From positions 19,890,932-19,954,931 of the forward strand of contig CM034313.1 of the NCBI GenBank assembly GCA_019925795.1: 64,000 bases of DNA, in the 5' to 3' direction. The stretch's first letter is position 1; every line of letters starts with the position of its first letter. The stretch comes from Dendrobium chrysotoxum (Eukaryota; Streptophyta; Magnoliopsida; Asparagales; Orchidaceae). The notes under the pieces were generated by a model that did not search any database, was not told the DNA's origin, and worked only from the letters and a program-made list of their open reading frames with translations. Positions 24,190 through 32,866 of the stretch are shown here, piece after piece. The position numbers and the translations under genes were made by a program.

Positions 24190-25780
24190 ACATCTAACAA
24201 AAATAAAAAAAAAATGCAGAGCATAGCATTTGTGCCTTACAAACCTATGCCAAGAGCAAGGGTTGCCATATCTTTAATATTCATTTATATAATCTTTGAA
24301 GTTCTCAACACCTTTTTGATTCCAAAGCAATCAACAAGATGTAGCATCCAGAATCGAGATACTACTAATAATATTTTCAATATGAGAATGAATATAGGCA
24401 TACTCCAACTAAAACCATTTATTAACACAACAAGATGTACATTATTAGGAAAAGCATCTAGAAGTGTATTAGAGTAGGGCAATCCCATAACACTAACACC
24501 ATTGCACCAATGATCCCACTTGAAAGAGATGGAAGAAATCTAAAACTAGAATTTCTATCTAACACTGATAATAGTAGCACAAATACCATTCTAAAAGGAA
24601 GAGGAATTAGGGGGAGGAGGTCTCCAAGGAGAAGAGTCCTAATGTGAAAACCATGATGTAAGAGGATTGAGATTGTTATAGAATCTCCTAATGAGGGAGT
24701 AGTTAAACCTAATATGAAAGCTTGAAAAGAGGGAATACTAAGACCTCTTTGATCTTTGGGTTTGTAAAGACATTAGTTCAAGAGACTAGGTAACATTTCC
24801 TGGAAACATAATGGTCACCAAAGAAAAGGAACGTAGAGCATAATTTCTCTAAATGCTGAAGAATAGTCTTAGGTATTATAAAGCCACGAATCCAATAAGT
24901 AATACTGTTCAAGATAGTAAACTTTAGAAACTGCAACCTACCTGTAAAAGAGAGAACTTTAGCTTTCCAACCAAAAAGCTTATTAGTGATAATCTCCAAT
25001 AGGGGAGAGAAGTCACCAATTCTAATCCATTTAGGAGAGATAGGAATCCCAAGTTAGATGTGATGAGAGCTTGTGGCGGGGACATTAAGGGCTGAACAAA
25101 TAGCACATTCTATAGAGTTATTGTGAGATAATATGAGAGAGCTTTTTGTAAAGTTAATATGAGCCTATAAGAATTGGCAAAAGTATGTAAAATCTGATTC
25201 AATTTGTTGCAATTCATAACATTTGCTTTCTCAAAGACAAGAAAATTCTCAGCATATAACAGATGAGAAATCTTAAACCCATCACTCCAAAGCATCAAGG
25301 CCATTAACATTAGAATCAATGAGGCAAGATAATGCGTCCATAACAATACATAATAGATAAGGGCTTAAAGGATATCATTGTCTCAAATCAGTAGAAGAAG
25401 AAAAATATTTCTCAAGAGAACCATCAATACAGACAAAAAATCTGACATCTACAATGCAAGCTCTAATCCATTGAATAAAGGCAGAAGGAAAGCCTTTCTG
25501 TGTAATTATGGCAAACAAAAGTTTCTTTGAATCAGTATCAAAAGTTTTTCTAATATCAAATTTAGCACACATGAGGCTATCTCTTCCATACTTTGTAAAA
25601 TGATCGAGAAGCTCTTTAGCAAAGATAACATTGCCAGTAGAAATCCTTTTAAGTGATAAATCCAGCTTGAATCTCTTTGATAATAGAAGGTATGAGAGGC
25701 TTAAGCTTAGAAGCCAAAAAAAAAAAATGCAAAGTTTTGAAGGGATGAGTATATCTTCAATCTTCACCAAATGAGTGTAT
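24190..25780 (-). pseudogene. LINE reverse transcriptase and C-terminal region, decayed
   Basis: Minus-strand L1-type RT remnant. In order it shows VIFAKELLDHF, YGRDSLMCAKFDIRKTFD, GFPSAFIQWIRACI, DGSLEKYFSS, YPLSPYLLCIVMDAL, then HLLYAENFLVFEKA, with the catalytic YADD replaced by YAEN. Downstream are VLSFTGRLQFLKFTILNSITYW and a weakly recognisable post-RT part down to about 24200 (DHWCNGVSVMGLPYSNTLLD). There are stops and frame changes at about 25373, 25347, 25110 and 24999. No endonuclease is visible upstream, so it is 5'-truncated. It ends about 380 bp upstream of the phospholipase gene. Confidence 0.82.
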
Positions 25781-25799
25781 CTTCACCGCAACTAAAAGC

Positions 25800-26162
25800 A
25801 AATCCTATTTTTACCGAATTTTACAAGTCAAAATGCCAGGTAATCATGACTGCATAACTATTGGCCCGTACTTCCTACGAGGGGTTCGGCCTATGTTTTA
25901 AAAAAAGAGCTAATGGGGGCTTTATCGTCTTTCTACCTGAATTCTTGACAACCAAGCTATTTGACCTACGATGTAGTACCCCATTTTTTTACATAAGAGA
26001 TAGAAGCGCCCTTCTGATTCACCAATCATTCAGGATATATGAGTTCCCTTCTTACCAACATGTCTTACGTCACCTAACCTTATTGTACATCGCGCGGCAA
26101 CATTGGCGATTCTCGCGCGCCGATCCGGCCCCTTTCCCCTTTTCTCTCATGCATATTATCCA
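25800..26162 (+). promoter_or_regulatory. Probable promoter and 5' leader of the PLA1 gene
   Basis: This is the spacer between a dead LINE and the phospholipase start. It holds a CCAAT word (26022-26026) and a TATA-like gatatatga (26034-26042). Next come a TGACG-type bZIP core, TTACGTCA (26065-26072), and an overlapping MYB AC-element, ACCTAACC (26072-26079). The TATA-like spacing would put transcription start near 26065-26075, so the last two motifs may lie at or just after the start. Base composition rises sharply to GC-rich from about 26090. These are motif matches by eye only. Confidence 0.35.
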
Positions 26163-26166
26163 ATGA
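26149..26166 (+). promoter_or_regulatory. Five-codon upstream ORF overlapping the PLA1 start
   Basis: An ATG at 26149 opens a frame of five codons (MHIIQ) whose TGA (26164-26166) overlaps the main ATG (26163-26165) as ATGA. If the transcript includes 26149, scanning ribosomes meet this ATG first. The arrangement could lower or condition translation of the lipase by reinitiation or leaky scanning. Confidence 0.5.
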
Positions 26167-27473
26167 TCCAGTCCCTGTCATCGGCACCCCTAGTTTCCCC
26201 TGCCATCGCACCCGCCACTCGAACCCATCTATCCAACCTCGAGCGACTTCTCCGCCCTTACCCCGAATCGCAACCGCTGCAACCAGCCCCACGCATCCGC
26301 CCTCTCCCCACCCTCCGCATCCCTCCTCTCCTCATCTCTCAACCAAACACAGAGGAAAATGTTTCCCCCCGCAGTCTCTCCCATCTCCGTCAACTCCTCT
26401 CCGACACTTCCCAGCACCCCTCCCCCCGCACGAACATCGCGCCACGCTGGCGCGATCTCCACGGTTGCTCCGATTGGACGGGCCTCGTTGACCCGCTAGA
26501 CAGGGACCTCCGCCGCGAACTCCTCCGCTACGGTGACTTTATCCATTCCGCCTACCACGCTTTCTTCCACTCCACCGCCCCCAAGCTCCCCGATCGCTCC
26601 TACCGCCTCACTCGCCATCTCTTCGCTACGTCCTCCATCCGACTCCCCTCCTGGACCTCCCCGAGCTCCAGCTGGATCGGCTTTGTCGCTGTCTGCAACA
26701 ACGAACGCGAGATCCGCCGCATGGGCCGTCGCGACATTGTTATAGTGCTCCGCGGCACCGCAACCGCCCTAGAGTGGGCCGAGAATCTTCGCGTCAATCT
26801 CGTCCCACATCTCGACGCTAGCCAGGCAAAAGTTGAGTGCGGTTTCCAAAGCTTATACACAACTCCGGGAGCTAGCATGCCAAGCTTGTCCTCGGCTGTA
26901 ACTGAGGAAATCCGCAGGCTAGTAGAATTTTACAAAAATGAAGAACTAAGTATAACAGTAACAGGGCACAGCTTGGGAGCAGCCCTTGCTATACTAGTAG
27001 CCGACGAGCTCAACGGTGCTGCGGTGGAGACATCAATGCCCCCGATAGCTGTCTACTCTTTCGGCGGCCCGAGGGTCGGGAACCGTGCTTTTGCGGAGCG
27101 AGTGGATGAGAGGGGGACAAAAGTACTGCGCGTGGTGAACGCGCATGATTTGGTGACGAGGGTTCCGACCTGGATTTGCGGTGGTTACGAGCATGTTGGG
27201 AAGGAGCTGAGGGTGGATAGTAAGGTTTCGCCGTTTCTTAAGCCGGATGCTAACCCGGCATGCTGCCACGACCTTGAGGCGTATCTACATCTTGTTGATG
27301 GACTTGGAGGGGGCGACGGATGCCAGTTTCGGCCGAATGCGAAGCGCAGTTTGGTGAGACTAATTAGTCAGCAGCGAGGAAATGTAAAGAAGCTTTACGT
27401 GAACAATGCTCGGGCGCTGGGACTCGAACTGGTCGATGAGGTGGGCTTACCCGAAGCGGCAATGCTTCGCTAG
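26163..27473 (+). CDS. Class I phospholipase A1 (DAD1-like), probably plastidial
   Basis: Intronless 436-residue lipase_3-type acylhydrolase. The family removes sn-1 fatty acids from galactolipids and phosphatidylcholine in plastids, and several members release linolenate for jasmonate synthesis. Seen here: an N-terminal ~70 residues rich in Ser, Pro, Arg and Leu and poor in acids, like a transit peptide; the class I entry block RWRDLHGCSDWTGLVDPLD (95-113); the lid-side block SSWIGFVAVC (169-178); and the oxyanion-side RGTATALEWAENLR (197-210). The nucleophile elbow is GHSLGAAL with Ser270, and the other triad residues are Asp329 in HDLVTRVP and His369 in CCHD. The ATG at 26163 is chosen because the longer open frame upstream begins only at TTG. 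Compared with DAD1-type relatives I recall, the segment after YHAF lacks FDFDP and about 20 residues. I cannot assign the alpha, beta or gamma subclass. The body is much more GC-rich than its surroundings. Confidence 0.93.
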   Translation: MIQSLSSAPLVSPAIAPATRTHLSNLERLLRPYPESQPLQPAPRIRPLPTLRIPPLLISQPNTEENVSPRSLSHLRQLLSDTSQHPSPRTNIAPRWRDLHGCSDWTGLVDPLDRDLRRELLRYGDFIHSAYHAFFHSTAPKLPDRSYRLTRHLFATSSIRLPSWTSPSSSWIGFVAVCNNEREIRRMGRRDIVIVLRGTATALEWAENLRVNLVPHLDASQAKVECGFQSLYTTPGASMPSLSSAVTEEIRRLVEFYKNEELSITVTGHSLGAALAILVADELNGAAVETSMPPIAVYSFGGPRVGNRAFAERVDERGTKVLRVVNAHDLVTRVPTWICGGYEHVGKELRVDSKVSPFLKPDANPACCHDLEAYLHLVDGLGGGDGCQFRPNAKRSLVRLISQQRGNVKKLYVNNARALGLELVDEVGLPEAAMLR

Positions 27474-28355
27474 TTGCTTCAGTTCCTTTGACCAGGCTTG
27501 CGATGGAAAATATTAAAGCGTAGATTTAACCTAATCTGTACAAAATTCTTTTTTTCTTTAATTTTTTTGTAAGTGGAATTTGTGCTGACCTTTCAACATG
27601 ATTGATTTCTTCTAACATAAGATTGCCTTTTCAAGGCTTAATTTTAAACGCCCCTTGCAACTTTATTATTTAACTTTGGTATAATAGAAAAAAATATATA
27701 ATACTTACATCAGCTTCAAAAATTTATTTATTTTTTTTATACGTATTTTGACAAAGAATTGCACCCGTATCAAAAGAAGCTGATCATCTCACCACTATTT
27801 TTTATTATTTATAAGAGAACTGAGTCATAAGTTCAACTTGAAATGAATGCAATTAACTTTATTGATAAAAATCTTGCTATTTCTTGTTAAGTTTTAAGAG
27901 ATCATTTTCTCCAATTTTAAATTTACTGTTTATCACTCAAAATTCTTCATATATATATATATATATAAAATATTAAAATTTAAAATAATTTTTATTTCAC
28001 TTCTAAGATTGGATGATTGATCTCATGTATATGATATGATCATGTTAATTTTAACCATATTTTAATATCCTTTTGTGTCTATATGATAATGATTGGAATT
28101 TGTTTTCCATCTTTATTTGTTTGTTGAACTGTCACGATAAATATTATTGTATATGCGAAGCTGAATTAGACTAGTTGTATTTTTAATTTGTGACATAGTA
28201 ATTTAATCCATTTAAGGGATGTCATAAAGGTTGCCTTTTTCCTATGGAGAGATGACTATCAAGTGATAGTATCCTGTCTTCATCCACTATGCTCAAATGT
28301 CAAGCTCCTTCTAGCCCCTGAGCGAGTCCCTTGAACTGTTTATTCTCAGAGTGAA
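27474..28355. other. PLA1 3' flank and intergenic DNA
   Basis: It begins with the likely 3' UTR (an aatattaaa word near 27508 is a possible weak polyadenylation signal) and becomes AT-rich, with an (AT) run near 27948-27967. No other gene is seen. Confidence 0.4.
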
Positions 28356-28586
28356 TTGATAATTGATAACGAGGAGTCGATGGATGGTGATCGGTTACGT
28401 GGTCGTGACATGAGGATGGAGAAGGCGAATGCTCCTTTTATCCCCGTGGTGAGAGGTATGGCTGATGATTATGAAGGTCTAGGGGATAAAGAGAATCATC
28501 CACTTCTTCTTAGAAGCACGCAAAGGGGAGTGAGTGGAGTTTTATTGACAAGGGGAAAGTATGCTTGGGTAGGAGGTAGTCATTGA
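28356..28586 (+). other. Unrecognised open frame, possible retroelement remnant
   Basis: A 76-codon frame with balanced composition (ESMDGDRLRGRDMRM, MADDYEGLGDKENH), clearly less AT-rich than the surrounding DNA. I recognise no domain. It lies upstream of the solo LTR. Sequence with similar composition resumes beyond that insertion at about 40380, so both may belong to one older, interrupted coding region, perhaps the N-terminal part of a Gypsy gag. There is no promoter or intron evidence. Confidence 0.25.
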
Positions 28587-28863
28587 AAAGACAATCACTG
28601 CAACTGACAGGGTCACTGGAGAGGCGACTAAGGAGCGAGTAGCAGATGAGATACCTGAGCAACCGTTGGCCTCTTTCTTGTGAACCATATCTTCTGATCC
28701 TATCCTTCAATTGGGCATATTTCAATGGACAATATTGTTATGCGGCTGGTGACTTTATAGTCAGTGGCAAAGAGAAGAAGTGTAGGAGAGCCAATTGTCG
28801 TTGATAGGAAGGTTGTTATCACGATAATTATTGGTGAGAGAAGAGCTCACCTCTGTGAGAGAG

Positions 28864-29747
28864 TAAAAGTTTAATGGATGGTTGTGAAACTAATTGAACT
28901 ACGGAATGGCACACCGAGATGGGGGTGAATTAGTATTTAAAAATCTTTTTAAGAAATCCCTTCTAAAATTTAAACAATCAAATTAAAACTTTAAAATGCA
29001 GAAGCTAATAGTAAGAATAAATATTGATTTTTTATTTTGATTTTCATAAAAAAAACAAATATATATTTTTTATCATTTTTTTTTACTTCTTTTCCAAATC
29101 AAGACTAAATATCAAAACAATCACAAAGATTTTGTATCTCAAAGATAATAATGCTCAACCTAGATTTGCAAAAAATTAAAAATGCGAATAGTAAATTATA
29201 AAAGGTAAAGTGTAGAAGGAAAAGAACAAACATACCAAAATTTTAAAGTGGTTCGATCAAATAGACTTACATCCACTCCCCAGAGTCCTCCTCTCTGGGC
29301 ATTGCACCAAATATATAATGACCCTCTTTTAGCCCCCGTGGTACGACAGAGAAGTCCTTACACAATCCCTTCCACCAACCTGGTGCGGCGAAGTAGCTAA
29401 ATCCCTTTCACCAACCCAATATGATAGAGTAATCGAATCCCTTTCATCATCCCGGTGTAGCAGAGTAGTTGAATCCCATTTACCTCCTGGTGAGGCGGAG
29501 TAACCAAATCACTTTCATCTTCCCCGGTGTGGCAAAGTAACCAGTGGCCTTTTGACACCAAAGGGGTTTGCTTCCCAAAGCTTCCTAAAAGATGAACCTT
29601 GACACATAGAGGAACTCAAGCGAAAGTTGCCTATAGCAACTATGTGAAACTCCCTCTCACACTCCTTTGCACCCACAAGGATTTTCTCCCTCTCTCACAA
29701 ACTCCACCCTTTCTCTCCATTGCTCAAAGCCCACTCTTCAATACTTC
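28864..29747 (-). repeat. Solo LTR of Copia family B, first half
   Basis: On the minus strand this is the U5-side half of a family B LTR. It starts taaaagtttaatggatgg (reverse of the attgaactttca end) and includes a gggggtgaattag block, the CCCAGAG/CTCTGGG stem at 29279-29299, and about four tandem units of ~40 bp (29360-29560, theme aatccctttcaccaacccggt). It is cut at 29747 by the family A insertion and resumes at 39479. The 5 bases on its left, gagag (28859-28863), nearly match tagag (40364-40368) on its right, a possible old target duplication. No internal element sequence adjoins either end, so it is a solo LTR. Confidence 0.78.
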
Positions 29748-30099
29748 TGAAAGTTCGATAGGGATGTTAAGCCCTAGTGAACTAGTCCCGAGGCTAACCA
29801 AGAGGGGGGGTGAATTGGTTATTTAAAAATTTCACGATAACTATGAAAATCTTTTTATAACGTGCAGCGGAAATAAATTAAAACAATGATAAAAAGATCA
29901 ACCACAGATATTCACCCAAGCAGTTAATATCAGAAAAAATTAAAGTGTAGAATTGAATCAGAAAAGCAAACCAGATTTTATAATGGTTCGGTCAACTTGA
30001 CCTACGTCCACTCCCCGGAGCCTCCCCTCCGGGTATTGCACTAAACAGAAGTGTCTCTCCTTTTGCTCCCACAGTAAGGCGGAGAAGCCTGTACAAAAA

Positions 30100-30258
30100 T
30101 CTCCTTTTCACCACACGGTGAGGCAGAGAACCCGACCTCCTTTCGCTTCCTCCTGAAGCAGGCAGAGAACCTTTGAACTCCTTTCGCTTCCTCCTGAAGC
30201 AGGCAGAGAACCTACGAACTCCTTTTGCTTCCACCTGAAGCGGGCAGAGAACCCCGGA
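30100..30258 (-). repeat. 41-bp tandem repeat in the 3' LTR
   Basis: Three close units begin ctcctttcgcttcctcctga at 30137, ctcctttcgcttcctcctga at 30178 and ctccttttgcttccacctga at 30219, preceded by a weaker unit from about 30100. The period is exactly 41 bp. The other LTR has the same array at 38158-38279. Family B LTRs have a diverged array of similar period at the same place. Confidence 0.85.
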
Positions 30259-30523
30259 TCTTCTTGCGAACGATCCTCCCACGACGAACACTGACAAGAT
30301 GAAAGACGACGAGCGGAGAAGACGACTCTGATCCGTGCTCAGAGCAACCTTAGTGAATCCCTCACTAACTCCCCCTCACAAGATCTTCTCTCTCTCTCCC
30401 AACTCTCTCTCTCTCTAGGGTTTCTCAGGGAAGGAAGGCAGCAAAAGATTTTTCCAAAAATTAGAAAAAGTTCTTTTAAAGGAGGGCTTAAAATTTGCCC
30501 TAAATCTCAACTGGTAGGCCAAG

Positions 30524-31125
30524 ATCGTCCAGGACGATCGGTAGAAAAAGTTGTTCATATCGTCCCGTACGATCCTGCGATCGTCCGGGACGATTAGTTC
30601 AAATTGAGGGAAATCATCCAGAAGACAGTTCGGGTCGTCCAGAGAAATCTGTGCTGGACGACCAAAAAATGACTTGATCGTCCCGGACGATAGGGTCATC
30701 GTCCGGTACGATTAGTTTAAAAAGGCCCCAAATCGTCCTGTACATAGTTCTAGACGTACAGCTTAAATGCACTAGACGATCAAGATCGTCCGGGACGATC
30801 CTGCGATCGTCCAGGACGATATGATCGTATCAACCAAAAATTAATTGCTTTCCTTAATTACCAGATTAAATTAGGCATGATTGTACTGGATCGTCCGGGA
30901 TGATACACGTATCGTCCGGGACGATCAGACCAAGTATCTAAAAATAAGAACTTGCCTAACTTGATCTGGCAGCTGAGAATTTCTGATTTGGGAATATCGT
31001 CCCGTACGATCCGTAGATCGTCCAGGACGATCGGCTCAATCAGACCCTCTTAACTTAGTCGCCCTAATTAGGGTTTCTGTTTTAACTAGATTGTCCAGGA
31101 CGATGTGGATATCGTCCAGGACGAT
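30524..31125 (-). promoter_or_regulatory. Array of paired 15-bp palindromes in the LTR
   Basis: Sites of the form ATCGTCC-N-GGACGAT, or close variants, start at 30524, 30559, 30580, 30677, 30698, 30785, 30806, 30890, 30911, 30996, 31017, 31090 and 31111. Apart from the first, they form six pairs whose starts are always 21 bp apart, with a 6-bp spacer of variable sequence. Pairs recur about every 94-118 bp. Repeated palindromic motifs in LTRs are a known Sirevirus hallmark; this core sequence is this family's own version. A dyad protein binding on the same DNA face two turns apart is a natural reading. Confidence 0.85.
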
Positions 31126-31376
31126 CTGAACAAATTTTCAACAGAAACTCTAATTCACTCAATCTCTCTCCCTGAGTGTGTGTGTGCAAGGTTACTTAGC
31201 TAGGGAATCAGTTACATTACAATTGACTCAATAAAAAGAAAAATCATACATTTGACACACTTGGACCCGATCTTGAGTTGGCTTGAGTGGCTCGCGGTCT
31301 TTTGTGCCTGAAACAGATTAGCCAAGCAAAACACACTGGAAACATGTTTGTCATCATCAAAACCAGATTTGCAACA

Positions 31377-31391
31377 ATCTCCCCCTTTTTG
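31377..31391 (-). other. Polypurine tract of family A
   Basis: Minus-strand AAAAAGGGGGAGATT directly abuts the 3' LTR start and would prime plus-strand synthesis. A second, similar purine run (minus AAAGGGGGAG, 31541-31550) lies about 150 bp upstream; duplicated PPT-like tracts are common in Sireviruses. Confidence 0.85.
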
Positions 31392-32866
31392 ATGATGGCA
31401 AACATTTGTAAAGTAGTCTGAAAATAAAAGTAAACTAGGAGATCCAACAAACAAACATTTTTTTTTAAATTTTCATTTAACAGCTAAAACAATACATGAA
31501 GCATGACTCATAAAACAGAAACAGACACGACTACAACTGACTCCCCCTTTTGACATCACAAAAAGGAGGAGCGAAAAACATAACACGGAAATAAAACATA
31601 CAATAAAACTTAAATAGAACAACTACACAACAAGAAAATCAGAATTTTTCCTTGATTTTAGATTCAAAAATCAATGACAGGACGATTGACAGCGCTGAAA
31701 TCCAAAAAAGGTTGGAAATAATCAACTTTCGTAACTCCGACCCCGGGCACCTTATCGATGCAAACCTCTTTCAACAAAAAAATCCGATTCAAAAGAAGAG
31801 ACATTAGATTTGAAAAGAGATCATTTCAAGCCTCGTTCCAGAAAAATATCTGATATAATAGTGTTACAAAGTAAAAAATCAGAGATCGGGATTTTCAAAA
31901 CTCAAGCTTTTGAAAATATTAAGTGGCGCACAGATTCCTCTAAGAGATTTAACAATCTGAAAGGAAAGAAAGCTTATTTTGGGCTCATTTTGTGCCTCTT
32001 TTTCAAATTGGTTGGCGCTTTGCGCATCTTTTGATTTTTGATACACTTTGTGTATCCAATTTGGCAATTTCGCATCTTTTCAGTTTTGGGCTCATTTTAT
32101 GCCTCTTTTTCAAATTATCTGGCGCACTGCGCATCATTTATAGGCTTTCTCCTTTTCATAATCATTAAAGAGTCTCAGCTGTGAGATTATCTTCCAGACA
32201 TAGGAGATGACTCTCCGCAGTAAGGAAGAACGATTCACAAAATAAAATCTATAGAACATATGATAAATGCAATCACTTAGTTTAGAAAATCAAACTAATG
32301 ACTCAAGACTTTGAAAAACACTATTGATATGAGGCAGATTACTGTAGGAAGATAAAATAATCTCTATTTCAAAAACTATCATTTTAATTTTGAAAAGGAT
32401 TTTTATTCAAAAGAAACTACACACCAGTAAAGGAGTTAGAGGAAGAGAAACAATTATCAATGTTTCTTCCCTTTAACAGATTCAGCGAAGTCAATCACTG
32501 CTTATCAGCTTCCAAACCAAAATAAGGTAAAAACTCCCAGTCAAAAATTCAGATCACCAGAAGTAGTGAGCGGTGATCAGATCTTGAAAAGCATAAAACA
32601 GTAAGTGCAAGATATGAACCCGTAAATAAATAAAAATAGGTAGAAAATTATAGCAAAGTAAATACTCAAATCAAACTAACAAAAAGGGTAACACAGAAAT
32701 CAGCAGAAGAAATAAAATCAACTGAAAGCAAATAATTAAACCAAAACTAACTAACAGAAATCAGAAATCAGAATACAAAAACTAACTAACAGAAATCAGA
32801 AAACAGAATACAAAAAACTAACTAACAGAAATCAGAATACCAATCATAAATCAGCAGTCATCAGAA
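31392..32866 (-). other. Family A 3' non-coding region with direct repeats
   Basis: 1.5 kb between the pol stop and the PPT with no usable ORF. It holds a ~56-bp direct repeat (31977-32033 and 32084-32139, theme gggctcattttgtgcctctt), each copy ending in a small GC hairpin (ggcgctttgcgc, ggcgcactgcgc). It also holds three tandem units of ~34-36 bp (32743-32845, theme aactaactaacagaaatcag). An env-like gene, present here in some Sireviruses, is absent. Confidence 0.7.

Larger units (their letters stand above)
29748..31376 (-). repeat. Family A 3' LTR
   Basis: 1629 bp; on the minus strand it begins TGTTGCAAATCTGG and ends TCGAACTTTCA. On plus coordinates it contains the U5-side hairpin (30014-30033), ~41-bp tandem repeats (30100-30258), a CT-rich tract (30389-30416), a TATA-like tcttttaaagg near 30471-30481 and 13 palindromic sites (30524-31125). 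It lacks a 72-bp stretch present in the other LTR, located between near-identical words gatcggtaga/gatcagtaga. Confidence 0.95.

Noticed and set aside
26103..26162. Twenty-residue N-terminal extension of the lipase
   Set aside because: The frame is open back to 26103 but begins at TTG. The first in-frame ATG is at 26163, so I start the gene there.
25861..26166. 101-codon frame overlapping the lipase start
   Set aside because: It has no domain, spans the promoter-like region, and the true gene runs in another frame.
26229..26878. Several frames on both strands inside the lipase gene
   Set aside because: They are shadows created by the GC-rich codon use of the lipase; none has a recognisable motif.
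30524..31125. CRISPR-like array
   Set aside because: Regular repeats with spacers are present, but they are palindromes in a plant LTR, duplicated in the other LTR, with 6-bp spacers; not a CRISPR array.
31392..32866. Env-like gene in the family A element
   Set aside because: Some Sireviruses have one here. The available frames are under 80 codons with no signal or membrane pattern.
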